Program-made: the position numbers and the translations under genes | Shown: positions 32,061 through 40,715 of the stretch, piece by piece | Numbering within the stretch: the first letter of the stretch is position 1 | Layout of the letters: every line of letters begins with the position of its first letter | Notes under the pieces: model-generated | What the model was told of the DNA's origin: nothing | What the model saw: the letters and a program-made list of their open reading frames with translations, nothing else | The model's database searches: none | Origin: Deltaproteobacteria bacterium | GTDB lineage: Bacteria; Myxococcota_A; Polyangia; Polyangiales; Polyangiaceae | Direction: 5' to 3' | Assembly: GCA_016218915.1 (NCBI GenBank) | Contig: JACRCQ010000046.1 | Coordinates: 1 to 64,000, forward strand | DNA length: 64,000 nucleotides

Positions 32061-32582
32061 CTAAAACGCAACCCCGATCGCGTCGCTCGCCTGGCGACAG
32101 GCAGGCGGGCAGCTCGGCCCGTTCGGATGCGTCTCCCGGTAGGCCGGTGCCATGCTCTTGCGAACCAGCTCCTTGCCGTCCCGCTCGATCGTCACCACGA
32201 CGTTCGCCGGACCTGCCGCAAGCTGGATGCTCGCGAATCCATGCTGCGCTGCGGGCAACGCACACCCCGATTCGCCGATCATGACCCCAGGTCGATCGCA
32301 CTTCAGGCTCGCGCCTTGCTCGCAGGCTCGTAGGGGCAGAGCGCCTTCGCACACCGTCGTCTGCCCGTCTGCCACGATCACGAACCGGTAGGCTCCAGCG
32401 GGCCACCCCGAATCAGGCGACAGCGCGACGTGCAATCCATCCTCGCACCCCATCGAGGTGCAGGCACCGCCGCGCACTGGATCTGTCGGTCCTGGCGTGC
32501 CGCCGCCGCAATTCATACAGGACAGTGCGAGAAGACCAACGACGACAACCGTGCTTTTCCGCGCGTGGATCCGTGGGCTCAT
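32061..32582 (-). CDS. Small lipoprotein of unknown function
   Basis: A 173-aa protein with a basic N-terminus (SPRIHARKS), a hydrophobic stretch and Cys residues at a lipobox-like site (LALSC/CMNC). The mature part has several Cys pairs (CTSMGCEDG; RACEQGASLKCDRPG; SCPPACRQ) and beta-rich spacing. It ends 53 bases before the start of the SagB-like gene on the same strand, and begins 63 bases after the helicase stop. The start could also be an ATG at 32600, 6 codons upstream. No family is recognised. Confidence 0.62.
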   Translation of the reverse strand: MSPRIHARKSTVVVVGLLALSCMNCGGGTPGPTDPVRGGACTSMGCEDGLHVALSPDSGWPAGAYRFVIVADGQTTVCEGALPLRACEQGASLKCDRPGVMIGESGCALPAAQHGFASIQLAAGPANVVVTIERDGKELVRKSMAPAYRETHPNGPSCPPACRQASDAIGVAF

Positions 32583-32645
32583 GCTCAGAGAACGTAGCAT
32601 CGAGGCGAGCCTTACGGTGCCCCCCCCGTGTATCCCAGGGTCCCG

Positions 32646-34667
32646 TTAGAGCTTCTCGAGCGCCGCGAGCAGCCCCGCAATCCCTTCCAGATTCCCCTTC
32701 ATCGTCACAGCCGGGTCCGTCTTGATCTGCTTCTCTTCCACGAGGTCTGCCCCGATCGGCTCCAGGAACCGACTCGGCGTCCTCGGCTGTGGCTTGCCCC
32801 GCATCGCCCGGTGCTTCGCCCGGCAGATGTACAAACGGTTCATCGCGCGCGTCACTGCCACGTAGAACAGCCGGCGCTCCTCTTCCACGTCCTGCGGATC
32901 CACGTCCGTCGCCTTGGCGTCGAGCGTGCGCGCATGGGGCAGCAACCCTTCCTCGGCTCCCGCAAGGAACACCGTGTCGAACTCCAGCCCCTTGGACCCG
33001 TGAATCGTGGTCAGCGTGGCCACGTTCCCGGGATCCTCCTGATCGGTCTCGGTTTGCAGCGATAGCACCTGCAGGAACTCGCGCAGGTCGTCCTTGCCTC
33101 GCCCCTTCGCATCGTGACGCTGGATCACGTTGAGGAAGGCATCGAGGTTCCCCTTTCTCCGCGCAGCGATTGCGTTGGACCCAGAGCCAGCAGCGATGTC
33201 CGCCTCCAGCCCCACGGCTGCGGCCAGCGTACGCGCCACGTCCGACGACGCTTCCTTGCCATCCAGCCTCTTCGAGGCAGTCTCGATCACTGCCGAAAGA
33301 GCCTTGCATCCTGCGACCGCAGGAGGAGACAGGCCAGGGATCGACTCCGCCCTCTGCACCGCCTTCCAGAGCGTGAGGTCGTTGACCAGCGCGTAGCTGG
33401 TCAGCCGATCCAGCGCAGCGTCGCCGATGCCGCGTGCAGGGTAGTTGATGATTCGCCGGAGCGAGATCTCGTCCCGACGGCTCAGCGCGACGCGCAGGTA
33501 GGCGATCAGGTCCTTGACCTCCTTGCGCTCGTAGAACTGCGTTCCGCCCACGAGACGGAACGGGATCGTGTGCTGCTTGAAGGCCGTTTCGATGGCTTCG
33601 GACTGCTGCGCGGATCGGAACAGCACCGCGATGTCCTTGGGGCGCAGATGCTCGATGTCGATCAGGCGCCTGGCCTCGGTGGCGATGAACGACGCCTCGA
33701 CGTCCGGGTCCTCGGCCACGATCATCTGCGCGAGACCGCCCTGGGCTCGCGTCGCTTGCAGCGTCTTGTCGTGGCGCTTGCCGGTCGATGCATGGATCAC
33801 GGCATTGGCGATGGCGAGCACGTTGCCGCACGATCGGTAGTTCTTCTCGAGCTTGATCACCTTCGTCTTGGGGAAGTGCTGATCGAACTCCAGGATGTTG
33901 CGCACGTCCGCCCCGCGCCAGCCGTAGATCGCCTGGTCGTCGTCGCCCACCACGCACACGTTGCGGTGCTCTTCGCCGAGCAGGCGCACCAGCTCGAACT
34001 GCGCGATGTTCGTGTCCTGGTACTCGTCGACCAGGATGTACTGGTACCGATCCACCCAGCGCTTGAGCACCTCAGGCTTGCGCTTGAACACGCGCACCAC
34101 CTCGCACACCAGATCGTCGAAGTCGAACGCGCGAAAGCCCCGCAACGCTTTCATGTACCGCGGGTAGATGTCCCGGGTGATCTCGTCGTACTCGTCGCCC
34201 GGTCGCGCTTCGAACTCCTCAGGCGAAACGAAGGCGTTTCGGGCCTTGGAGATGCGCGACAGGATCGCCCACACGTCGTAGCGTCGCTCGCCTCGCAGCG
34301 TGCGCAGCAGCTCCCGCACCACACCCGCCTGATCCGCCTGGTCGAAGATCGCGAACCGCCCGTCCGGGATCCCGGCAGAGCGAGCTTCGGCCCGCAGAAC
34401 ACGCAAGCCGAAGGCGTGGAACGTGCCGATCGTAGCCTCGGCCGCCCGCTCGCCGGACAGGCGAACGATGCGCTCGAGCATCTCGCCAGCAGCCTTGTTG
34501 GTGAAGGTCATGGCAAGGATCGCGCGCGGAGGTACGCCGGTCTCGATCAGGCGCGCGATGCGCCGCGTGATCACCGTGGTCTTGCCTGAACCTGCGCCAG
34601 CGAGCACCAGCAGCGGGCCTGCGCCATGGGCCACGGCGCGCTTCTGCTCTGCGTTCATCGTCGACAT
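32646..34667 (-). CDS. UvrD/Rep-family ATP-dependent DNA helicase
   Basis: A 673-aa superfamily 1A 3'-5' helicase, the length of E. coli Rep. All motifs are visible: Walker A AGAGSGKTT, Ia TFTNKAAGEM, II ILVDEYQDTN, III VVGDDDQAIYGWRG, IV LEKNYRS, V TIHGSKGLEFD and VI EERRLFYVAVTRA. It probably acts in replication restart or repair. The start is the ATG at 34667 (another lies at 34658); longer starts add no homologous residues and cross into the intergenic terminator region. Rep versus UvrD/PcrA cannot be settled by eye, though length and the short C-terminus favour Rep-like. Confidence 0.93.
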   Translation of the reverse strand: MSTMNAEQKRAVAHGAGPLLVLAGAGSGKTTVITRRIARLIETGVPPRAILAMTFTNKAAGEMLERIVRLSGERAAEATIGTFHAFGLRVLRAEARSAGIPDGRFAIFDQADQAGVVRELLRTLRGERRYDVWAILSRISKARNAFVSPEEFEARPGDEYDEITRDIYPRYMKALRGFRAFDFDDLVCEVVRVFKRKPEVLKRWVDRYQYILVDEYQDTNIAQFELVRLLGEEHRNVCVVGDDDQAIYGWRGADVRNILEFDQHFPKTKVIKLEKNYRSCGNVLAIANAVIHASTGKRHDKTLQATRAQGGLAQMIVAEDPDVEASFIATEARRLIDIEHLRPKDIAVLFRSAQQSEAIETAFKQHTIPFRLVGGTQFYERKEVKDLIAYLRVALSRRDEISLRRIINYPARGIGDAALDRLTSYALVNDLTLWKAVQRAESIPGLSPPAVAGCKALSAVIETASKRLDGKEASSDVARTLAAAVGLEADIAAGSGSNAIAARRKGNLDAFLNVIQRHDAKGRGKDDLREFLQVLSLQTETDQEDPGNVATLTTIHGSKGLEFDTVFLAGAEEGLLPHARTLDAKATDVDPQDVEEERRLFYVAVTRAMNRLYICRAKHRAMRGKPQPRTPSRFLEPIGADLVEEKQIKTDPAVTMKGNLEGIAGLLAALEKL

Positions 34668-34721
34668 CGGGACCCGCTCGGGTAGCGCAGATCCCGTGGG
34701 GCCGGGAGATTGACTTCGAAC

Positions 34722-34756
34722 AAAAGGCCGCCGCGCCCCTGGGCAAGGGCGCGGCG
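34722..34756 (-). terminator. Intrinsic terminator downstream of the 34775-35734 lipoprotein gene
   Basis: A 10-bp stem CGCCGCGCCC (34729-34738) pairs with GGGCGCGGCG (34747-34756) across an 8-base loop. On the minus strand it is followed by TTTTG (complement of 34721-34725). This fits a Rho-independent terminator for the lipoprotein gene, and separates it from the helicase gene. Confidence 0.7.
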
Positions 34757-34774
34757 CGCGAATCATCGAGGCGT

Positions 34775-35734
34775 TCAGTTGCTCGGAGGCGTTGCATACC
34801 GCCCAGGGAACGGGTCGGCGTTGTGACGGCGGTTGACCTCTTCAGGCGTCCACGTCGGGTTGGTCCCGCGCTCGTTGAACAGCGCGATCCCGATCACGCC
34901 CACGTTCGCGTCGCCGCTTCCTGACCGGTTCGCGTACGAGCCGCGCACCGAGCTGAACCGGAACGCTGCAACAGCTTCGGCGCTGCGACGGAACCCTTCG
35001 ATCTCCAGGGTGCTGTAGGGCTGAACCAGGTAGCCGCGCTTGGTGAACGAGCCCGGGCGGCCGTCGATCACGTCCAGGCCGTCGACCGTGCCCACGCACT
35101 CGAACCGGAACCCGGTGTTGTTCTGCACGAGGATCACGTAGCGCGAGCCGGCTTCGCCGATCATGTACTGCTTGCCGCCAGCCGAGAATCCCGGCAGCAC
35201 GCGGCCGGAGTCGTCGCGCAGGCTCACCGTGAGCGCGCCGCCCATGATCGAGACCACGCCGCGATCGATGGCGCGGTAGTCGGCCGAGCGGGCCATGGCA
35301 TTGGCGCCTTCACGGTCGTTGTAGTAGATGGCCGCCATCTGGAACGGGTTGTTGGGGTTGTCGCGCACGAACGGCGCGGTGCTGGTGCGGCTTTCCCGCG
35401 TCTCGCCCCAGGCAGTGCCCAGACCAGGACGTGATTCGGGCGCAGGAGCTTCCGCCTTGCGCGCCATGTCCGCAGCAGCACCCGGAGCAGCGCCCGCGGT
35501 TGCCGAAGGAGGCGCGCTCTTGGCAGCTCCGCCGACCGCGGATTCCTGCGCCGGTGCAGCTTGACCATAGGCAGGCGGGCTGGCAGGCGCAGCACCTGCC
35601 GAGGGACCGTAGTCGCCACCCTTGGCATTGGACGCTGCCGAAGGCGCCATCGGGGCTCCTCCGCCGGCGCAGCCGATCATCATGCTCACCAGAGCCAGGA
35701 AAAGTACCGACCACGCGTATCCGAGCTTGCTCAT
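34775..35734 (-). CDS. Lipoprotein with conserved-looking C-terminal domain of unknown function
   Basis: A 319-aa lipoprotein: signal peptide with lipobox MIGC, a roughly 100-residue Ala/Pro-rich linker, and a compact C-terminal domain (about 130-305). That domain has beta-rich phrases such as GGALTVSLRDDSGRVLPGFS, GSRYVILVQNNTGFRFECVG, VDGLDVIDGRPGSFTKRGYL and GVIGIALFNERG. The start follows GGAGG. No named family is recognised, but the motif-rich domain looks under purifying selection. It is a single-gene unit with its own terminator downstream. Confidence 0.72.
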   Translation of the reverse strand: MSKLGYAWSVLFLALVSMMIGCAGGGAPMAPSAASNAKGGDYGPSAGAAPASPPAYGQAAPAQESAVGGAAKSAPPSATAGAAPGAAADMARKAEAPAPESRPGLGTAWGETRESRTSTAPFVRDNPNNPFQMAAIYYNDREGANAMARSADYRAIDRGVVSIMGGALTVSLRDDSGRVLPGFSAGGKQYMIGEAGSRYVILVQNNTGFRFECVGTVDGLDVIDGRPGSFTKRGYLVQPYSTLEIEGFRRSAEAVAAFRFSSVRGSYANRSGSGDANVGVIGIALFNERGTNPTWTPEEVNRRHNADPFPGRYATPPSN

Positions 35735-35788
35735 TGCCGCCTCCATCGTTCGGTGTCGAACGTTGAACGAACCTGAAGCGGCAAGCTT

Positions 35789-35813
35789 ACACCCGTTTTT
35801 TCCGCACGGGTGT
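35789..35813. terminator. Hairpin between typA and the lipoprotein gene
   Basis: An 8-bp stem ACACCCGT (35789-35796) and ACGGGTGT (35806-35813) with a 9-base loop. It lies between the typA stop (35868) and the downstream lipoprotein start (35734). There is no T-run on the minus side, so it may be a weak terminator or an mRNA 3' end structure. Confidence 0.4.
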
Positions 35814-35867
35814 TTCGAGGTTTCCCTCGCTCTTCCGGCAGCCTGCGGCTTGCAGCCTGGAGCCTTA

Positions 35868-37718
35868 TCAGGAGGAGGACGCAGAGGACGGCTGCGCTTC
35901 TTCGAGCGCTACCGACCTCTTCGGGCGTCGTGACCCATCCAGAAGCTGCTTTCGCACCCGCACGAACTCAGGCGTGATCTCCACCAGCTCGTCCAGGTCG
36001 ATCCACTCCATCGCGGTCTCGATGTTCAGAATCTTCGGCGGCGCAAGCAGGACGTTCTCGTCCTTGCCGTGGTTGCGCACGTTCGACAGCTTCTTCTCCT
36101 TCGTGGCGTTCACGTCGCTGTCGCTCGGACGATTGTGCTCGCCGATGATCATCCCCTCGTAGACCTCGGTGCCCGGTCCCAGGAAGAAGTTGCCGCGCGG
36201 CTGCAGGTGGAACAGCGCGTACGGCGTCGCAACGCCGTGCCGATCCGCAACGATCGCGCCCAGGGGTCGACGCATCATCGGTCCGCCCCAGGGCTCCCAG
36301 CCGTGGAACAGCGCTGTCAGGAGCCCGGTGCCGCGCGTGGCAGTCAGGAATTCGCCTCGGAAGCCGATCAAGCCGCGGCTCGGGATCAGGAACTCCAGAC
36401 GGCTGCGTCCGTATCCAGGGTTGGTCATCTTGACCATGCGCCCCTTACGCTCGCCCAGTCGCTGCGTGATCGTGCCGATGTACGCGTCGGGCACGTCGAT
36501 CACCACCAGCTCGACCGGCTCGCGCAGGGCTCCGTTGATCTCGCGCGTCACGACCTCCGGGTTGCCGAGCTGCATCTCGTAGCCTTCGCGACGCATCGAC
36601 TCGAACAGGATGGCCAGCTGAAGCTCGCCGCGCCCGAACACCAGGAATGTGTCGGCCGTGTCGGTCGGCTCCACGCGGATCGCCAGGTTTCGGCGCGTCT
36701 CCTTCTCGAGCCGATCCTTGAGGTGCCGGCTGGTCAGGTACTTGCTCAGCTTGGACTTGCCTGCGAGCGGGGAGGTGTTGACTCCCACGCGGATCTTGAT
36801 GGTGGGCTCTTCGACGCTGATTCTGGGCAGGGCCACCGCATGCTCCGGATCGGCAAGCGTGTCGCCCACGAAGACTTCTTCGATGCCGGCAATGGCGACC
36901 AGCTCGCCAGCGCGCGCTTCCTGCACGACCTGTCGCTTGAGCCCTTCAAAGGTCATCAGGACCTTGATCGCCGCCTTGGTCGTCCCCTTCTCGCTGATCA
37001 GGGCCACGACCTGGTTGGCCCGCAGCGTGCCCGATACCACGCGCCCGATCGCCAGGCGCCCCAGGTAGTCGTCGTGATCCAGGTTGTGCACCAGCATCTT
37101 CATCGGCGCGTCGACCTCGACGTCCGGTGGCGGGATGTGGGTCAGGATCATGTCGAACAGCGGCTTCAGATCCATGTTCGGATCATCGAGCGTCTTGCGC
37201 GCGATCCCGTGCTTGGCGATCGCGTACAGAATCGGGAAGTCCGCCTGCTTGTCGTTCGCTTCGAGCTCGCAGAACAGGTCGAACACCTCGCTGACGACGT
37301 CGTCGGCGCGCGCATCGCTGCGATCGATCTTGTTGATCACCACCACGGCCGGGAAGCCGAGCTCCAGGGCCTTGCTCAGCACGAAGCGGGTCTGGGGCAG
37401 CGGACCTTCCGCAGCGTCGACCAGCAGCAGCACCCCGTCGGCCATGCGCAACGTACGCTCGACCTCGCCTCCGAAGTCCGCGTGTCCGGGCGTGTCGATG
37501 ATGTTGATCTTGGTGTCTTTGTAGTGGACCGATGTGTTCTTCGCGAGGATCGTGATGCCACGCTCGCGCTCCTGATCGTTGGAGTCCATCACGCGCTCGG
37601 CGACGATCTCGTTGGATCGAAAGACGCCGGCCTGACGGAGCATGAAGTCGACGAGCGTGGTCTTGCCGTGGTCGACGTGGGCAACGATAGCGATATTTCT
37701 TAGGTCATTACGCAGCAT
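35868..37718 (-). CDS. typA: Translational GTPase TypA/BipA
   Basis: A 616-aa ribosome-associated GTPase of the EF-G family. G1 is HVDHGKTTL, then ERERGITI, G3 DTPGHADF and G4 NKID. The C-terminal TypA signature (PSRGLIGFRGEFLTATRGTG) and family-specific GEHNRPSDSDVN and KKLSNVRNHGKDENVLL confirm the subfamily. It acts in ribosome assembly and stress-related translation. The start is taken at 37718, which begins the conserved MLRNDLRNIAIVAHV; a start 28 codons upstream would add unrelated sequence. It is divergent from the Nudix gene. Confidence 0.97.
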   Translation of the reverse strand: MLRNDLRNIAIVAHVDHGKTTLVDFMLRQAGVFRSNEIVAERVMDSNDQERERGITILAKNTSVHYKDTKINIIDTPGHADFGGEVERTLRMADGVLLLVDAAEGPLPQTRFVLSKALELGFPAVVVINKIDRSDARADDVVSEVFDLFCELEANDKQADFPILYAIAKHGIARKTLDDPNMDLKPLFDMILTHIPPPDVEVDAPMKMLVHNLDHDDYLGRLAIGRVVSGTLRANQVVALISEKGTTKAAIKVLMTFEGLKRQVVQEARAGELVAIAGIEEVFVGDTLADPEHAVALPRISVEEPTIKIRVGVNTSPLAGKSKLSKYLTSRHLKDRLEKETRRNLAIRVEPTDTADTFLVFGRGELQLAILFESMRREGYEMQLGNPEVVTREINGALREPVELVVIDVPDAYIGTITQRLGERKGRMVKMTNPGYGRSRLEFLIPSRGLIGFRGEFLTATRGTGLLTALFHGWEPWGGPMMRRPLGAIVADRHGVATPYALFHLQPRGNFFLGPGTEVYEGMIIGEHNRPSDSDVNATKEKKLSNVRNHGKDENVLLAPPKILNIETAMEWIDLDELVEITPEFVRVRKQLLDGSRRPKRSVALEEAQPSSASSS

Positions 37719-37822
37719 GGACAGCGGGCGCGCTCTAGCACACGCGAGCTGGCAAGGCCACCCTCGTACCTTCGCGCCACCGAGATACGCCTCGCCCGAC
37801 AAGATCGGCTAGACTCTCGCAC

Positions 37823-38491
37823 GTGGCGAAACCCCTTCCGCCCTTTCCATACACCACGCTCGAAGTGATCGCGGAGCCCCCGCCAGAGGACGGATTCCTC
37901 CGCGTGCGGCACCTGCAGCTTCGGGCTCGCTTCCCCGATGGCTCTGTGAGCGCCCCGTTCGCCTACGACCAGGTGGAACGCACAGCGCTCGACGCGGTGG
38001 TCATCGCCGCGCACTTCCGCGACGCTGACGGGACGCTGCAGGTCTTCCTGCGGTCCGCGCTGCGTCCCCCGGCCGCCAGGCGCTCGCCCGAGATCTGCCC
38101 GCTTCCCGAGCGATCGACCCTGGGCCATCTCTGGGAGCTGCCCGCAGGGCTCGTGGAGCCCGAAGAGCGCTCCGAGCAGGGGCTGCGAGCGTGCGCTGCA
38201 CGGGAGCTGGCCGAAGAGCTGGGCTTCGATGCAGCTCCCGACGCCATGCTCCCGCTCGGCCCGTCGACCTTTCCTGCTCCCTCCGTGCTCGGAGAACGGC
38301 ACTTCTTCTTCCATTGCCGCGTGAATCCCGCTGCGCAGCACGCTCCGGCCGGCGACGGCTCTGCGCTCGAACGCCATGCCGCGATCCTGGCCATTCCCCT
38401 TGTGGATGCGCTGCATTGGCTCAAGCTTGGCGAGATAGAAGACGCCAAGACCGAGATTGCGCTAAGGAGACTGGCGGAGATCGAACCGTGA
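37823..38491 (+). CDS. Nudix hydrolase
   Basis: A 222-aa Nudix enzyme. The Nudix box is recognisable as LPAGLVEPEERSEQGLRACA followed by ARELAEELGF, i.e. the GxxxxxEx7REUxEExGU pattern. The layout (N-terminal beta region, box at about 110-135) resembles ADP-ribose or dinucleotide pyrophosphatases. The start is GTG. Its stop overlaps the GTG start of the NAD kinase gene, so the two are translationally coupled, which suggests the substrate is NAD-related (inferred). Confidence 0.85.
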   Translation: MAKPLPPFPYTTLEVIAEPPPEDGFLRVRHLQLRARFPDGSVSAPFAYDQVERTALDAVVIAAHFRDADGTLQVFLRSALRPPAARRSPEICPLPERSTLGHLWELPAGLVEPEERSEQGLRACAARELAEELGFDAAPDAMLPLGPSTFPAPSVLGERHFFFHCRVNPAAQHAPAGDGSALERHAAILAIPLVDALHWLKLGEIEDAKTEIALRRLAEIEP

Positions 38492-39420
38492 GCACCCAGC
38501 GAATCATCGTGGTCGCGAAACGCTCGACCTACCATACGCAAGTCGTCGTGAGGCAGGACCCCGTCTACCTCAAGCTCCTCGAGCAGAACGACCCGTCCGT
38601 CGCCTCCTTGCTGCATGCGCACGAAGAGCACGAAGCCACCGTGGCCCGCGTGCTGTCCATCGTCCGCGGCCTGGGCGTGGAGTTCAGGCTGATTGATGCC
38701 CCCTGGGAGCCCTTTGATCTGCGCGGTGTCTCGCTCGTCATCACGGTCGGTGGCGACGGCACCCTGCTGACCACCAGCCACCAGGTCGGCAGCGACATCC
38801 CGATCGTCGGCATCAACAGCGCCCCTTCGACCTCCGTCGGCTTCTTCTGCGGTCTGCAACCCAAGGAATGCGAGGAGGGGATCCCCAAGTCCTTGCGGGG
38901 TGAGATCCCGTCCATGGAGCTGGCCAGGATGGACGTTCGGATCGACGGGCGCGTGGTGTCCCGTCGCGTGCTCAACGACGTTCTCTATTGCCACGAGTCG
39001 CCGGCAGCCACCACCAGGTACGTCGTCGAGATCGGCGGCGAGGTCGAGGCTCACAAGTCCAGCGGGTTCTGGATCGGTCCGGCTGCGGGCTCGACCGCTG
39101 CGCAGCGCTCCGCAGGAGGGAAAATCCTGCCGCTTGCGTCCAAGGATTTGCAGTTCGTGGTTCGCGAGCCCTACGGCTACACGGGGCCGCTGCGGTTCTC
39201 GCGAATGCTGGTGCCGGACGGCGCCACGCTCGTGGCCCACAGCAAGATGCCGGACGGCAAGATCTTCCTGGACGGCCCGCATACTTCGCACGACGTCGGC
39301 TTCGGCGTACGGGTCTGCTTCAAGAGGTCCGAAGAGTCGTTGCACGTGCTGGGCCTCGGTGGACGGCTCGGGCGGCGCCGTCGCAACGGTCCCACAGGCC
39401 CGCACGGCGGCATGGAATGA
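38488..39420 (+). CDS. nadK: NAD kinase
   Basis: A 310-aa ATP-NAD kinase, which makes NADP from NAD. The hallmark is VITVGGDGTLLTTSHQVG with the catalytic GGDG. Later elements are altered: the NE element reads LNDVLYCHE, and the usual STPTGSTAY reads GPAAGSTAA followed by SAGG. Related variants exist outside enterobacteria, so activity is still likely. The GTG start at 38488 overlaps the Nudix stop (GTGA). The basic tail (RLGRRRRNGP) is unusual. Sequence upstream of the GTG in the same frame is antisense-like overlap with the Nudix gene and is not included. Confidence 0.88.
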   Translation: MSTQRIIVVAKRSTYHTQVVVRQDPVYLKLLEQNDPSVASLLHAHEEHEATVARVLSIVRGLGVEFRLIDAPWEPFDLRGVSLVITVGGDGTLLTTSHQVGSDIPIVGINSAPSTSVGFFCGLQPKECEEGIPKSLRGEIPSMELARMDVRIDGRVVSRRVLNDVLYCHESPAATTRYVVEIGGEVEAHKSSGFWIGPAAGSTAAQRSAGGKILPLASKDLQFVVREPYGYTGPLRFSRMLVPDGATLVAHSKMPDGKIFLDGPHTSHDVGFGVRVCFKRSEESLHVLGLGGRLGRRRRNGPTGPHGGME

Positions 39421-39485
39421 GGCTTCTGGCCGCCGATCGCAGCCGGCGCTGGCACACGGCGGGCAATTCCGCTATGGGGACGCCA

Positions 39486-40697
39486 ATGCACGGTGTGGCT
39501 AGACGGCTGGCGTGGTGGTCTTTCGCAGCGCTCGGATGCTTGGGCGTCGCGGCGTGCCTCACCTCGGGCAGCACATCCACGACCATCATCTACCCCACCA
39601 CCGTCACGGTCACGCCTCGCGTTTTTTCGGGCGGCGTGCCTTGTGCCCGCGTTGCGGGCGCTTGGCAGACCTATGTCGCCACACTCACGGATGTCACCGA
39701 TCCGGAGCACCCGCAAGTGCTCGCTTCCTCGATGCCCGTCAGCTGCTCGGCCCCAGTCTCGTTCTACTACGTGATGCCCGGGCATTCGTACGTGGCCGAA
39801 ATCGACGGCTACGATCGCAGCGACATCGTGCCCTACGGCTCTGCTGCCGCAGGCTCTCCAACGGGCAGCCGGCACATGGTCGACCCGAAGACCGGGCAGG
39901 ACGTCGCCCCCCGATGGACGAGCCACTGCCCGGCAAGCCTCGGCGAGGACGGTGGTGTCGACGCTGGCGCAGCGGACGCCGACGACGCAGGGGACGCAGC
40001 GGATGCTTCCGACGACGTGGACTCCAGAATCCAGCCGTCGGTGCCGGGTGCTTCGGTGTCCATGACCAACCTCGACATCGAGATGCAGGACTGCTCTCCG
40101 CTGCGTGAGGTCCTGCCTCCGCTCGAAAGCGCGGTCACGGTCGACCTTGCAAGCGTGCGCCATGAACTCCAGTGCGGCACCGCAGGTGGCGAGATCGATC
40201 ACTTCGTCGTCACGCCCGTCGGGTCCGTCCACGGTCCCAAAGAGGCACAGTGCGATGGACAAGTCTCGTTCACGCCAGTGACCGCTGGGCTCACCTACCG
40301 ATTCAGCGTGGACGCGTTCGAGAAAGGCGCAGGAGCTCCGAGATGGGCAACCCAGTGTACTGCCGTCGCGCGTGAAGGGCTCACAGTCCCGGCAACCTGC
40401 GACTCGCTGACCACCGAGGGCGCGCTTCGGATCGACATCGCCACATTGCTCAAGTCCGCTGGGCGCGCCTGTGGTGCAGCCGACATCGTGACCTACCGCG
40501 CGGTTCTCGCAGGCTCCATGAACCCGATCGAGCCCCGAAGCTGCACGGTCGATACGTCCTTCTCGCCACTCAGCGCAGGCACGTGGCAGGCCGTGGTCGA
40601 AGCGCTCGACGCGTCGGAAAAAGTCCAGCTCACGGCCTGGTGCGAAGGCGCCGTGTCGCCTGCCAAGACCACCACCGCGTCCTGTACCGTGCAATAG
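39486..40697 (+). CDS. Lipoprotein with repeated beta-sandwich-like modules
   Basis: A 403-aa lipoprotein: signal peptide with lipobox GVAAC, then three similar beta-rich modules separated by an acidic Asp/Ala linker. Each module has a VPCARVAGAWQTY or ELQCGTAGGEIDH type opening and a tract like VSFTPVTAGLTYRFSVDAFE or SFSPLSAGTWQAVVEALDAS, suggesting duplicated immunoglobulin-like units. An ATG at 39474 is an alternative start; 39486 has GGGGA at closer to ideal spacing. It is convergent with the IgGFc-binding-like gene. Function unknown. Confidence 0.7.
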   Translation: MHGVARRLAWWSFAALGCLGVAACLTSGSTSTTIIYPTTVTVTPRVFSGGVPCARVAGAWQTYVATLTDVTDPEHPQVLASSMPVSCSAPVSFYYVMPGHSYVAEIDGYDRSDIVPYGSAAAGSPTGSRHMVDPKTGQDVAPRWTSHCPASLGEDGGVDAGAADADDAGDAADASDDVDSRIQPSVPGASVSMTNLDIEMQDCSPLREVLPPLESAVTVDLASVRHELQCGTAGGEIDHFVVTPVGSVHGPKEAQCDGQVSFTPVTAGLTYRFSVDAFEKGAGAPRWATQCTAVAREGLTVPATCDSLTTEGALRIDIATLLKSAGRACGAADIVTYRAVLAGSMNPIEPRSCTVDTSFSPLSAGTWQAVVEALDASEKVQLTAWCEGAVSPAKTTTASCTVQ

Positions 40698-40715
40698 CCC
40701 CTGCGCCGGAGCCCT

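Noticed and set aside
36069..37703. Open frame of 544 codons opposite typA
   Set aside because: Antisense shadow of a highly conserved GTPase gene; composition is typical of noncoding GC-rich frames.
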